Under the pieces are notes generated by a model that ran no database searches, was not told the DNA's origin, and was given only the letters and a program-made list of their open reading frames with translations. Shown here piece by piece: positions 25,895 through 37,994 of a DNA stretch of 64,000 bases. The translations under genes were made by a program, and so were the position numbers. Position 1 is the first letter of the stretch. Each line of letters starts with the position of its first letter. Where the stretch lies: positions 9,406 through 73,405 of the forward strand of contig JBBECD010000204.1 of the NCBI GenBank assembly GCA_040881995.1, in the 5' to 3' direction. This DNA comes from JAQCEJ01 sp040881995. Lineage in GTDB: Bacteria > Planctomycetota > Planctomycetia > Planctomycetales > Planctomycetaceae.

Positions 25895-26515
25895 ATGACG
25901 ATTCAAACTGATCACCCGCCGGTAGAATCGGCCCTCGATAATCCTCTGTTGCGCCGGGCGTTTAACGTCCCGAATGCGATCACGCTCAGCCGTTTGATTC
26001 TGGCCGGCGTGCTGTTCTGGATGATCGACAAGGCGATTTACTGGCAGGCGGCGACTTGGCTGTTCGTGATCGCCGCGGCCACCGATTTTCTGGACGGTTA
26101 CATTGCCCGCAAATACGGCCTGGTGACGGTGCTGGGGCGGATCATGGATCCCTTCGTCGATAAGATCATTATCTGCGGCGCATTCATTTTCCTGATGGAT
26201 CATCCGAATTCGGGGGTCGGTCCCTGGATGGTGATCGCGGTCATCGGCCGCGAAATGTTCGTCACCAGCCTGAGAAGTTTCCTCGAACAACAGGGGAAGG
26301 ATTTCTCCGCCTCGCTCAGCGGCAAGCTCAAGATGCTGCTGCAGTGCGCCGCCGTCACCGCGTGTCTGGTGACGTTCGCCGCGTCGACCGAGACGCAGGA
26401 AACGCTGGTGCCGATCCGCGACGTGCTGTTGTGGTCCGCCGTCGCCGTGACCGTCTGGAGCGGCGCGATTTACATCGTCCGCGCGTTTCAGTTGCTCAAA
26501 GGGACGAAGGCGTGA
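25895..26515 (+). CDS. pgsA: CDP-diacylglycerol-glycerol-3-phosphate 3-phosphatidyltransferase
   Basis: 206 residues, integral membrane, makes phosphatidylglycerophosphate from CDP-diacylglycerol and glycerol-3-phosphate. The CDP-alcohol phosphatidyltransferase motif D-G-x2-A-R-x8-G-x3-D-x3-D is complete in FLDGYIARKYGLVTVLGR plus IMDPFVDK. Several membrane helices follow, with the Arg-containing GREMFVTSLRSF typical of PgsA. The choice of PgsA over other CDP-alcohol enzymes rests on length and this segment. It lies 143 bases after rimO on the same strand, a combination often seen in bacteria. The spacer holds no convincing promoter. Confidence 0.9.
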   Translation: MTIQTDHPPVESALDNPLLRRAFNVPNAITLSRLILAGVLFWMIDKAIYWQAATWLFVIAAATDFLDGYIARKYGLVTVLGRIMDPFVDKIIICGAFIFLMDHPNSGVGPWMVIAVIGREMFVTSLRSFLEQQGKDFSASLSGKLKMLLQCAAVTACLVTFAASTETQETLVPIRDVLLWSAVAVTVWSGAIYIVRAFQLLKGTKA

Positions 26516-26536
26516 ATCGAGGGATGAGGTTTTCGA

Positions 26537-27088
26537 TCACGGCGACTTTGCGAAAATCAGCATCGGCTCGCCGGTGAGCGGATTTTTGCGTTCGATCCCG
26601 ACGATCCGCCAATCGTTGTTTTCCTTGCGCCAGGTGAGCAGCCAGCGCGTGGGCTGTCGGCCGACGTCGCCGAAACCGATGACGTCCAAATCGGCGTTGG
26701 CGCGGAAATCGGACGTCGCCTCGTTGTTTCCCGCGGCCATTTTCACCTCCAGCGCCGTGATGCGCACGTCGCTGGTGACCGTCACCATTTCGGCGGCGGT
26801 GTAGACGAGCCCCTTGAGCTTGAGTTCGGCGGGATTCACCCATTTGATGACCCCTTCCACGTCGCCATGACGAAAATCGTTCGCCATCGCGACGACGGCG
26901 GCTTCGATTTTTTCGCTCTCGCTCTCGACGAACTGATCCCAAAGCACGAATAACGGCGAGATTGCCACCGAGGCCAGCGCAAAGTACAAGAATTTCCGCC
27001 GCTGATTCGAACCATAGGCGAGCAGACAGGAGAGCGCAACCAGTCCGCAGAGCACGATTCCGGGCCAGGACGTTTCAGAGAAAATCAT
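26537..27088 (-). CDS. membrane-anchored NTF2-like protein
   Basis: 183 residues. Two N-terminal hydrophobic helices (WPGIVLCGLVALSCLLAYG and FLYFALASVAISPLFVLW) anchor a soluble domain from about residue 60. That domain starts with a helix (SEKIEAAVVAMANDFRHGDV) and ends with strands carrying TRWLLTWRKENNDWRIVGIER, a layout like SnoaL/NTF2-type domains. No catalytic residues can be assigned. ATG at 27088 has GGAG 8 bases upstream; the longer frame is unlikely. It is convergent with pgsA, with only 21 bases between stops. Confidence 0.7.
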   Translation of the reverse strand: MIFSETSWPGIVLCGLVALSCLLAYGSNQRRKFLYFALASVAISPLFVLWDQFVESESEKIEAAVVAMANDFRHGDVEGVIKWVNPAELKLKGLVYTAAEMVTVTSDVRITALEVKMAAGNNEATSDFRANADLDVIGFGDVGRQPTRWLLTWRKENNDWRIVGIERKNPLTGEPMLIFAKSP

Positions 27089-27398
27089 TTCCGTTCTCCC
27101 GTAAGAGGCGTAAGCCCCGCTCCGTGGAAGCACCGGGCGCCTCAGCAGAAGGGCATCATACCACGAAATGTTCAGCGCGAAGGATGATGAAAAGGACGGA
27201 GGCAAGGATCGGGATCGGCTCGAAAAATGAAAGGTTCGAACCCTGACGGAAATGAGAGCGGGAAATGACGATGTGCCTGCAACGGTTTACGGGGGAATGC
27301 GACAACCGAAAAAAAAGTAAAAACGGCTGCATTCGTCTCTATTACGAGCAGAACCGAGACAGCGTTGGAAAAAATCGAATTTCCGGCGGACTGCACAA
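27089..27398. other. intergenic, no gene supported
   Basis: 310 bases between two minus-strand genes. It must hold the promoter of the membrane protein gene. I see only an A-rich stretch near 27310 and nothing else. Confidence 0.4.
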
Positions 27399-28625
27399 TT
27401 ATACCAACCGGCGGCCGTGCACGAACAGTCCCTCGACCGAGCCGGGAAACGTCACCCCTTCGAACGGCGACCAGCCGCATTTGGTCTTCAGATCGTCCCG
27501 CCGCACGAGCGTCGGTTTTTGCAAATTGAGCACCGTCAGCGACGCGGTGTAACCCGCGGCGAGCCGGCCGAATTTTCGCGGCGCGGCATAGGGATTGACG
27601 AACGTTCCCGGATTCTCGCAGCAAAACCTCGCCGCCTGTTGCGGCGTGAATTGCTGCTCGGCGAGCAGCCACGTCACGAACGGACCGTACGTATCGAGAT
27701 GCGGCTGCCCCGAGACTCCTTTCGCTTTCTCGGTGAGCGTGTGGGGCGCGTGATCGGTCGCCAGGTAATCGAGCGTGCCGTCGCGCAGCGCGTCGATCAT
27801 CGCCAGCCGGTCGTTTAGACTTCGGAGCGGGGGATTCATCTGCATCAGTTGCCGGTTGGCGTCGGTGACTTGCGTGAGGTCATAATACAAATGATGCGGC
27901 GTGACTTCGCACGTGACGGGGAGTCCCTTCCGTTTTGCCTCGCGGATCAGCGGCAATCCCTCGCCGACCGAATAGTGACACAGTTTCCCGCGGAGTTCGT
28001 ATTTCTCGATCATCGCGAGGGCGAACTTCGTCGCGGAGAGCTCGCACTCCGGCGGCCGGCGCTCTTCGTGCTTTTCCGCCTGACGATGCCGTTCGAGCAG
28101 CTCCGGGTCTTCGCAGTGAAAGCTGACGTCGCAGCCGCGGTAATGGGAGAGCGTTTCGTCCAGCTCGGCGAGAGTCGAGAAGAACAGTTTGCCGACGCTC
28201 GGCCCCATGTACGCTTTATACGGGACCGGTTTCGATAGCGGACGCGTCCCCGGACCGATGCCGGCGTATAACGTCACATCGATCGGCACGTTACGCCCGG
28301 CGAGCACCTGCTGTTTCTCGGCGTAGGAACGATCGTCGACCGGAGCTCTGGGATTATTCGGCATGTCGGCGACGTGCACCACACCGCCGTGCACCGCGGC
28401 CTGTCCCGCCGTCAGCAGGTCTTCCTTGTAGTTCTCTTCACCGCTGGCGTCGTCGCGGGCGTGGATGTGAATGTCTCCCATGCCGGCGAAAATCAGACAG
28501 TCGTCACCAAACGTGACGTCGGGCGCGCCCAGATCGCGGCCGGCTTCGACGATCGTCTCTCCTTCGATCCGCAATTGCCCGGCGGCGACCTGTTCGGCGT
28601 TGACGAGTTGTCCGGCGATGATCAT
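27399..28625 (-). CDS. pyrC: dihydroorotase (PyrC-like amidohydrolase)
   Basis: 408 residues. Amidohydrolase with metal-binding H53-x-H55 (GDIHIHARDD), the Lys that becomes carboxylated in YKAYMGPS, further His in LCHYSVGEG and VTPHHLYYD, and the catalytic Asp in ATDHAPH. A substrate loop (MNPPLRS) is of dihydroorotase type. It catalyses ring closure of carbamoyl-aspartate in pyrimidine synthesis, in the cytoplasm. Length is near 400, between class I and class II forms. Allantoinase and hydantoinase share the fold, so the exact substrate is probable rather than certain. No other pyr genes adjoin. Confidence 0.82.
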   Translation of the reverse strand: MIIAGQLVNAEQVAAGQLRIEGETIVEAGRDLGAPDVTFGDDCLIFAGMGDIHIHARDDASGEENYKEDLLTAGQAAVHGGVVHVADMPNNPRAPVDDRSYAEKQQVLAGRNVPIDVTLYAGIGPGTRPLSKPVPYKAYMGPSVGKLFFSTLAELDETLSHYRGCDVSFHCEDPELLERHRQAEKHEERRPPECELSATKFALAMIEKYELRGKLCHYSVGEGLPLIREAKRKGLPVTCEVTPHHLYYDLTQVTDANRQLMQMNPPLRSLNDRLAMIDALRDGTLDYLATDHAPHTLTEKAKGVSGQPHLDTYGPFVTWLLAEQQFTPQQAARFCCENPGTFVNPYAAPRKFGRLAAGYTASLTVLNLQKPTLVRRDDLKTKCGWSPFEGVTFPGSVEGLFVHGRRLV

Positions 28626-28676
28626 TCTATTCCCTTTTCAGTTCGGCAGGTTTTGAAGAGAAAGATGAAGGCGGAA

Positions 28677-28792
28677 GGATGAGTCAGAGAAGACGATCAT
28701 CGCATTTTTCTGACTCATCCCTCATCAAAGTGCCCTCACCCGGCCGCGAGNNNNNNNNNNGGCCGACCTCTCCCGGAGGGAGAGGTGTGGAT
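28677..28792. repeat. hairpin plus CCTCTCCC repeat, crossed by the N gap
   Basis: GGATGAGTCAGA (28677-28688) pairs with TCTGACTCATCC (28709-28720), the latter preceded by TTTTT. It is followed by a CCCTCACCCGGC block, ten N at 28751-28760, and CCTCTCCCGGAGGGAGAGG. Copies of the last block occur at 47208-47227, 55302-55320 and 63918-63948. The gap length is a placeholder. The rest of 28626-28930 holds no gene. Confidence 0.7.
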
Positions 28793-28930
28793 GCCCCTCA
28801 TCCCTCAGACATGATTTTTAGCGATCAACGTGAAACATGTCATCCCCTCCCGTTGAAATCGTACGAAAACCTGCATAGGCTAATGACGTGTTAACAGCTT
28901 CGACAAACCACTTCAACGGATGAGGTCACC

Positions 28931-31126
28931 ATGCCACGGGGACGAATCTCGGAAATGAACGACGAACAAAACCGACACCGGCTGATGCGGAACACCGCCC
29001 GGCGACTCATCGTCGGCGCGATGCTGGTGTGTTTCACGGGTTTGATGTCGGCGTATGCCGACGATGCGCCGATCGGGCGCGTGTTGCCGGCGGACGCCAA
29101 ACCCGCCGATGCCCGGCTGGCGAAACTCCGTGAACTGGGCGATAAAGTGCATCCGTGGGCTCCGCCCGAAACCAAAACCGAATGGGAACAGCAAGCCGAA
29201 CAAATCCGTCAACGATTGCTCGTCAGTAACGGCCTCTGGCCGATGTGGCCGAAAACCGAACTCACTCCGGTCGTTCACGGTAAGATCGACCGGGGCGATT
29301 ACACCGTCGAAAAGGTCTTTTTTGCCAGTCTTTCCGGACATTACGTCACGGGAAGTCTGTATCGTCCCAAGAACGCCGAAGAAAAACACCCGGCGGTGTT
29401 GTCTCCGCACGGCCATTGGCCGAACGGACGGTTCTACGATTCGGGAGATCAATATCTCGCGCAGTTGACGCAGGGAGCCGAAGAACACGCAGCGGGAGCC
29501 CATTATCCGCTGCAGGCCCGCATGGTGTCGCTGGCGCGGATGGGCTGCGTCGTCTTTCATTACGACATGGTCGGTTACGCCGACAGCCGGACGATCACGC
29601 ACCGCGAAGGGTTCACCGATCTTGAAGCGGCGCTTAAGATGCAGAATTTCATGGGACTGCAGACGTTCAATTCGATGCGGGCGCTCGATTTTCTGCTTTC
29701 GCTTCCCGACGTCGATACCAGCCGGGTCGGCGTAACCGGAGCGAGCGGCGGCGGGACGCAGACGTTTATGCTGTGCGCCCTCGATGACCGCCCGACGGCC
29801 GCTTTTCCCGCGGTGATGGTCTCGACCGATATGCAAGGGGGCTGCATCTGCGAGAATGCCGAATATCTGCGCATCGGCATCAACAACATTTCGATCGCCG
29901 CGCTGTTCGCGCCGAAACCGATGGCCCTCAGCGGTGCGAATGACTGGACGATAAATATCGAGACGTCCGGACTTCCCGAACTCAAGCAGGTCTACGACTA
30001 TTACGGCGTCCCCGAACTGGTCGATGCGAAATGCTTCCCGCAGTTCGGCCACAACTACAATCAGGTCTCCCGCGAGATGATGTATGCGTGGTTCAACCAG
30101 CATCTGGAACTCGGCCAGCCCAACGAACCGCACGAGCAGGATTTCTGGCCGATCGATCCGAAAGAATTGAGCGTCTTTGACGCCGAGCATCCGCTTCCCT
30201 CTGATTCGACCGACGCCGCCGGGGTGAGAAAGTACCTCACGAAAGTCGCCGCCGATCAGTTTCAGTCGTTGTTGCCGAAGACCTCGAGCGACGTCGCCCA
30301 CTATCAAGAGCAGGTCTCCGTTGCGGCTCGCGTGATGCTCGACGACGGCGTGCCCGCCGCGGAGCAGATCGAAAAGGACGAAACGTCGCAGGAACTGTCG
30401 CCTCAGTTGTCGCTCATTAAAGGGACCATGGGGCGAACCGGCGCCGGCGAACAAATTCCCTATACTGTCCTGCTCCCGGAGAATTTCAGCGGCACGGCGG
30501 TGCTGTGGTTCGACACCGCGGGCAAACGGCATCTGTTTGACGACGACGGCAAACCGATCGCCGCCGTGCAAAAGCTGCTCGACGAGGGTCATGCCGTCGC
30601 CTCCGCCGACGTGTTCATGACGGGAGAGTATCTGACCGACGGACAGGACGCCGCGAAGCAACCGGTCAACGAACAGTATCAGGGCTATACGTTCGGTTAC
30701 AACAAGCCGTGGTTGTCGCAGCGTGTGCGCGATATTCTCACGATGGTCGGCGCGGCGGTGCATCATCCCGACGTCAAGCACGTGCATTTGGTAGGAACCG
30801 GAGATGCGGGCGTCTGGACTTTGCTGGCCCGAGCCTTGGCGCAGGACGCCGTTGCCAAAACGATCGTCGACGCCAATGGCTTCGCGTTCGGCAACGTCGC
30901 TTCGGCAGCCGACGCGAACTTCCTCCCCGGCGCTCTCAAATACGGCGGCATCGGTGGACTCGCGGCGCTTGCGGCCCCGGCTCCGCTTTACATCACCCAG
31001 GGAGAAAAAATTCCCGAGGGAGAACGTCAGCCGCTCGAACAGGTATATAAAGCCGCCGGCGGGAAACTGACGATGGACGGCAAACCGCTCACGTCAGATC
31101 AAGTGGCAAAGCTGTTGTTGCAGTAG
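28931..31126 (+). CDS. exported two-module alpha/beta hydrolase (acetylxylan esterase-like)
   Basis: 731 residues (start at 28931; MNDEQN at 28955 is an alternative). Signal peptide with VGAMLVCFTGLMSAYA. The N-terminal module (about 100-400) has FFASLSGHYVTGSLYRP, SPHGHWPNG and the nucleophile elbow TGASGGGTQT, and resembles acetylxylan esterase or abhydrolase-7 enzymes. The C-terminal module (about 480-730) repeats the fold (PENFSGTAVLWFD), but its elbow reads VGTGDAG, without a Ser, and so is probably non-catalytic. A cleavage of ester groups on polysaccharides would fit planctomycete lifestyle but is inference. A strong terminator follows. Confidence 0.8.
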   Translation: MPRGRISEMNDEQNRHRLMRNTARRLIVGAMLVCFTGLMSAYADDAPIGRVLPADAKPADARLAKLRELGDKVHPWAPPETKTEWEQQAEQIRQRLLVSNGLWPMWPKTELTPVVHGKIDRGDYTVEKVFFASLSGHYVTGSLYRPKNAEEKHPAVLSPHGHWPNGRFYDSGDQYLAQLTQGAEEHAAGAHYPLQARMVSLARMGCVVFHYDMVGYADSRTITHREGFTDLEAALKMQNFMGLQTFNSMRALDFLLSLPDVDTSRVGVTGASGGGTQTFMLCALDDRPTAAFPAVMVSTDMQGGCICENAEYLRIGINNISIAALFAPKPMALSGANDWTINIETSGLPELKQVYDYYGVPELVDAKCFPQFGHNYNQVSREMMYAWFNQHLELGQPNEPHEQDFWPIDPKELSVFDAEHPLPSDSTDAAGVRKYLTKVAADQFQSLLPKTSSDVAHYQEQVSVAARVMLDDGVPAAEQIEKDETSQELSPQLSLIKGTMGRTGAGEQIPYTVLLPENFSGTAVLWFDTAGKRHLFDDDGKPIAAVQKLLDEGHAVASADVFMTGEYLTDGQDAAKQPVNEQYQGYTFGYNKPWLSQRVRDILTMVGAAVHHPDVKHVHLVGTGDAGVWTLLARALAQDAVAKTIVDANGFAFGNVASAADANFLPGALKYGGIGGLAALAAPAPLYITQGEKIPEGERQPLEQVYKAAGGKLTMDGKPLTSDQVAKLLLQ

Positions 31127-31149
31127 GTCGTTGAGCACGAAGATGCAAA

Positions 31150-31190
31150 CAGAGGGACGTACCAGTTTTGGCACGTCCCTCTGTCTTTAT
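31150..31190 (+). terminator. rho-independent terminator after the esterase gene
   Basis: CAGAGGGACGT (31150-31160) and ACGTCCCTCTG (31173-31183) form a perfect 11-bp stem followed by TCTTTAT, 24 bases after the stop codon. Confidence 0.7.
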
Positions 31191-31208
31191 GGTAACCCGA
31201 ACTTTATG

Positions 31209-31285
31209 GTAACCCGAAGCGTCAGCGAGGAGCTTGTTGGCGATCGAGTTCGCACCAGAACTCCCTCGCTGACGCTTCGGGTTAC
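31209..31285. repeat. inverted repeat with CCCGAAGCGTCAGCGAGG arms
   Basis: Perfect 22-bp arms at 31209-31230 and 31264-31285 are separated by 33 bases. A piece of the same motif (GGTAACCCGAA) also occurs just before, near 31193-31203. The two arms face each other between convergent genes. Confidence 0.75.
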
Positions 31286-31308
31286 TATTCTTCGAACGGC
31301 GAGCACTC

Positions 31309-31632
31309 TTACCAGCCGAGCGACATGTTCGTTTCGATGGCCCGCTGGGCTTCGTGCAGGTCGACGCCGGTGTCGAGCATGTACAATCTGATCGCGTGCA
31401 GCTTGTCGCCGTGAGCGCGGGCGAGGCAGTCGCGGGCGGTGTCGCACGGCTCGACCGAACCGTCGAGTCCCAAAAGCCGCTTCGAAATCACCCAGATGTC
31501 GCGGGGACGCTTGGTGATCCGCACGATGTCTTCGTCGGGATAATGTTCCTTGGCCAGAGCTTGAGCCGCCGTGTTCGAATCGGCCCAACCCACCATGATA
31601 TGCGCGTTTGTTTCAATCTCGAAAAGAGGCAT
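31309..31632 (-). CDS. conserved small protein of unknown function, 107 aa
   Basis: Starts MPLFEIETNAHIMVGWADSN and includes ALAKEHYPDEDIVRITKR and RARDxLARAHGD-like segments (actual ARDCLARAHGDK). Two Cys (about 84 and 90) lie close together. It has a compact alpha/beta look with no membrane segment. ATG at 31632 follows GAGGTGA; a TTG one codon earlier is possible. I do not recognise a family with known function. It stands alone between the esterase terminator region and tsaB. Confidence 0.65.
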   Translation of the reverse strand: MPLFEIETNAHIMVGWADSNTAAQALAKEHYPDEDIVRITKRPRDIWVISKRLLGLDGSVEPCDTARDCLARAHGDKLHAIRLYMLDTGVDLHEAQRAIETNMSLGW

Positions 31633-31938
31633 CAATTCACCTCATCCTGAAAAAATGGTTTTAATGGCGATCCATTCTGGTGGAGAAACAAGGGACGGGC
31701 GTGAGAAATCCTGGAATTGTATCCAGTCGCCGCGACCCATATGAATTCCCCATGAACGTTCGGTGAATCTCGGCTTCATTCCTGCTGTCGATCCATCTGG
31801 CTCGATCGAATCGTCGGAGGAGCAAATGGATTATAGTCGAATTGACCAAAACGGGTCCAGAAAGGCTAGGGGAATTTCGTCAAATCTTTTCAGGAGTTTT
31901 TGTGATGAACGAATGAAACGAATTCAAAAGTGTTGTCG
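31633..31938. other. intergenic, no gene supported
   Basis: 306 bases upstream of the 107-residue gene and downstream of tsaB (both minus strand). A weak inverted repeat GACC-AAAAC-GGGTC near 31846 is the only structure I see. Confidence 0.4.
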
Positions 31939-32646
31939 TCATTCCTTCGCGGCGAATGGAGTGCGCGGGAACGCCGGGTTTTCCTCGGCGGCTGGCCGGC
32001 GCAGATAAAACGGAACCAGCGTTTTCCAGTCGTCGACATGACCCTGCGACAACTCCCACTCTCCCCATCGGGCGATCCATTCGGCGTGCGGCTTCGCCAT
32101 CGCTGCATCGAGGACGCACATTCCTCTTTGTCGAAGTTCGTCGTCGAAGAGCAAACTCGCCGGGCCGGTGACGGTTTCGCCTTCGGTTCGCTGCGACAGC
32201 CAAGCGGACCGAGGCTGGATGGTCACGTCCCTGATTCGCTGCCAGACACCGGATTCGTCGCGAGCATATTCTCCGATGAATAGATCGCCGCGAAGGGCGT
32301 CGCCGATAATGAAAAGATGAGCGACGTCAGCGGGAGCATTACTCGCGATGGCCCGGAACGTGTCGACGCCGATCAAGCGGCAACCGGTCACGTAGGCCCA
32401 TGTCTTCGCGCACATCACGCCGACGCGCAGCCCGGTGAAACTCCCCGGTCCGAGACTGACGGCGATGGCGTCGATCTGCCGCGGCGTGAGATCGAATTCC
32501 TTCAGCCGGCGATCGAGTTCGCCAATCAATGTCTGCGCATGCCGTCGCCCCGGCTGAGCCAAGTCCCATTCGCCGAGCAGCTTGCCCGAGGCGAGCAACG
32601 CGAGACTGCCTGGGGATTCCGAGGTGTCGATAGCGAGGGTGTGCAT
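31939..32646 (-). CDS. tsaB: tRNA threonylcarbamoyladenosine biosynthesis protein TsaB
   Basis: 235 residues. ASKHA-fold protein with LAIDTSESPGSLALL at the start and SLGPGSFTGLRVGV, the typical TsaB signature. It is a non-catalytic partner of TsaD in making t6A at position 37 of ANN-decoding tRNAs. The ATG at 32646 begins MHTLAIDTS as in relatives; the upstream in-frame MTSFIRQ is not homologous. The partner gene tsaE lies 9 kb away in this window, and tsaD is not seen. The C-terminal part is divergent, as usual for the family. Confidence 0.9.
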   Translation of the reverse strand: MHTLAIDTSESPGSLALLASGKLLGEWDLAQPGRRHAQTLIGELDRRLKEFDLTPRQIDAIAVSLGPGSFTGLRVGVMCAKTWAYVTGCRLIGVDTFRAIASNAPADVAHLFIIGDALRGDLFIGEYARDESGVWQRIRDVTIQPRSAWLSQRTEGETVTGPASLLFDDELRQRGMCVLDAAMAKPHAEWIARWGEWELSQGHVDDWKTLVPFYLRRPAAEENPAFPRTPFAAKE

Positions 32647-32782
32647 GGTTGGTCGTTGGTTCTTTTGCCGGATGAACGATGTCACTTATTTGAGAGGGGG
32701 GAGTGGGGGAGGGGGAGGAGACTTGGAGACAGGAAAAACGCTCCGCTACGAAGCCCTTCGAATCACGGGCTAACCATAATTG

Positions 32783-32836
32783 GTCTCCTTGTCTCCTTGT
32801 CTCCTTGTCTCCTTGTCTCCTTGTCTCCTTGTCTCC
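32783..32836. repeat. 8-bp tandem repeat GTCTCCTT, nearly seven units
   Basis: Six full copies from 32783 to 32830 and a partial seventh (GTCTCC) at 32831-32836, ending three bases before the stop codon position of the PVC dehydrogenase gene on the minus strand. Perfect units suggest slippage-prone DNA; copy number may vary between strains. Confidence 0.9.
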
Positions 32837-32838
32837 AT

Positions 32839-36369
<3,531 letters not shown>

Positions 36370-36375
36370 CACCCC

Positions 36376-36526
36376 TCGTTCCCAAGCTCCGCTTGGGAAC
36401 GCACGTCTTCGAAGCTCCGCTTCGTTCTTCCTCAAATCTCCCGGCGAAAAAAATAAAGGCGAAGGCCCCTCGCTTGCGCTTCGGGCTAGTAAAGAAACGC
36501 TGGCGGGCAAGCCGCCAGTGGCACCC
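36376..36526. repeat. composite of three dispersed palindromes upstream of the PVC dehydrogenase
   Basis: TCGTTCCCAAGC/GCTTGGGAACG at 36376-36401, then ACGTCTTCGAAGCTCCGCTT (shared with 45224-45249 in inverse orientation), CCTCGCTTGCGCTTCGGGCT near 36468-36487, and CTGGCGGGCAAGCCGCCAG with GTGGCACCC at 36500-36526. They occupy the 199 bases between the SGNH and dehydrogenase genes and must overlap the dehydrogenase promoter. Confidence 0.75.
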
Positions 36527-36568
36527 TTCTTCCCTCGGGCTCTTGTCTCTTGACTCTCGACTCTCGAC

Positions 36569-37828
36569 TCACTCATTATTCTCATCTCGCAAGATTTCAT
36601 ATCGATGTTTAACCGGCTTACGGAGTTCGGCGATCTTTGCTTCCAACTCTTCAATCAGCGGATCGAACTGGGGCACTTCGACGGCGTTGTTGCCCTGTTC
36701 GTGCTTGCGGAAGCCGAACAGATACGTCACGTTCTGCGGCCGCCAGCGGTAAAAATAGAGGCGGTTTTTCTCGATGATGGCCTGTCGCAGTTTTTCGGTT
36801 TGGTCGAATTCGGGACCGGAATAAAACCAACAATTTTTGTTTTTCTCTTTGTCATCGAAAAAAGTATGGATCTCAGTTCCATCAATGTGCAGCGAGTATT
36901 CGCCGATTGGTAGGCCGGTCACTTCAACTACATGAGATCCGAATCCTTCCCGGGGAAGAGACATCCTCAGACGACCGTACAACGAGTCGAATCGTAAACC
37001 ATTTGCCAGCGGTTCGACATTTTCGACGATTGTTTTGTTTGTTGTGACTGCGGAAAGGACTTTACCATCAGCATTGAGTTTCACGTGCCAAACGAAATAT
37101 CGATCGTCCGTTGTGTCGCGGTCAGTATCGGAACCCAGTAAGAATTCACGAAATGGCGCTGCAATCCACCTATAACCTTCAGTTGAAAGATGAATACCGT
37201 TTTCGCACTTGACGTCTATATTGGCACTCAACTGTGAATAAAGGTCAACAAATTTGGCTTGATATTCGTCCGCGATTCGATGAATTGATTTCGAATACAG
37301 TTTGAGATTTCGATTGTTGACCTCCGGATCGGGCAGGGATTGTGCATTCTCAACATGCGAATGCGGCGAGACGAGTACGAACACGGGATTCCCCGCCGCC
37401 GTCGACAAATCGTCGAGCAGCTTCCGATAATCCTGCTCGAACTGCGGCAAGCCTTTTTCACCGGCGAACGATTCGTTGTTGCCGTAGAACAGCATGACGA
37501 CCGTCGGCTTGCGTTCAGCCACCTGTTCCATCAGTCGTTGGTAGCCGACTTCCGGCGGGTCGAAGATGCCTCGCGATTCGGCGCGGATGGTGTCGCCGCT
37601 CCAGCCGAGATTGCGGAACGTGATGTGGCGATCGGGATAGTACGCGGTCAGAGCAGTTTCGATATACGATTCCCGCTGTTCGCGTTCGATAAACGTCCCG
37701 CCGATCATGACGACGCGGTCGCCGTCGACGAGTTCGAACGGCTGACGCACGTTACGCTCGGCGGCGAAGACGCCGGTTGCCGAAAAAAGCATCAGCGTGA
37801 GAGCAAGAAAGATTTTTGCAAGATTCAT
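36569..37828 (-). CDS. exported SGNH/GDSL-like hydrolase
   Basis: 419 residues, signal peptide MNLAKIFLALTLMLFSATGV-FA. SGNH blocks are recognisable: block I position is GGT (G43-G44-T45 in VVMIGGTFIERE) where GDS is usual, block II Gly in LGWSGDT, block III Asn in FYGNNESF, block V His in NGIHLSTEGY. Thus the family serine is replaced by Thr or lies elsewhere, and hydrolytic activity is uncertain. Such proteins are often encoded beside PVC dehydrogenases, as here (same strand, 199-base gap). A role in deacetylating complex glycans before oxidation is plausible inference. The C-terminal third is a separate beta-rich domain. Confidence 0.8.
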   Translation of the reverse strand: MNLAKIFLALTLMLFSATGVFAAERNVRQPFELVDGDRVVMIGGTFIEREQRESYIETALTAYYPDRHITFRNLGWSGDTIRAESRGIFDPPEVGYQRLMEQVAERKPTVVMLFYGNNESFAGEKGLPQFEQDYRKLLDDLSTAAGNPVFVLVSPHSHVENAQSLPDPEVNNRNLKLYSKSIHRIADEYQAKFVDLYSQLSANIDVKCENGIHLSTEGYRWIAAPFREFLLGSDTDRDTTDDRYFVWHVKLNADGKVLSAVTTNKTIVENVEPLANGLRFDSLYGRLRMSLPREGFGSHVVEVTGLPIGEYSLHIDGTEIHTFFDDKEKNKNCWFYSGPEFDQTEKLRQAIIEKNRLYFYRWRPQNVTYLFGFRKHEQGNNAVEVPQFDPLIEELEAKIAELRKPVKHRYEILRDENNE

Positions 37829-37994
37829 AGGTGGTCTGCCTGATTCGCGAACTCGCGAGAGGTTTCCGCGAGACTCTATTTTTCAGCCGTGTTCCGTTAT
37901 GATGACACATTCGCCGTGCAAATTAAACGGACTAGCGTTTTTCGACACCTTGCAGAATAACAACGTCCCTCATGGGAGCAAAGCGAGACCGATC

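Noticed and set aside
27220..27250. tRNA T-arm-like GGTTCGAACC
   Set aside because: No acceptor, D or anticodon stem can be built around it.
28826..28841. Third parS-like site (AACGTGAAACA)
   Set aside because: Only one half of the palindrome matches (about 12 of 16 positions), so it is not symmetric.
28913..30787. 624-codon open frame antisense to the esterase gene
   Set aside because: Its composition (His/Arg/Gln-rich, no domains) is that of a mirror frame, while the plus-strand product has a signal peptide and hydrolase motifs.
32783..32836. CRISPR-like array
   Set aside because: Units are 8 bp without spacers, so it is a simple tandem repeat.
36370..36654. N-terminal extension of the PVC dehydrogenase by 95 codons
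   Set aside because: The frame consists of translated palindromic repeats, and the signal peptide begins at 36369.
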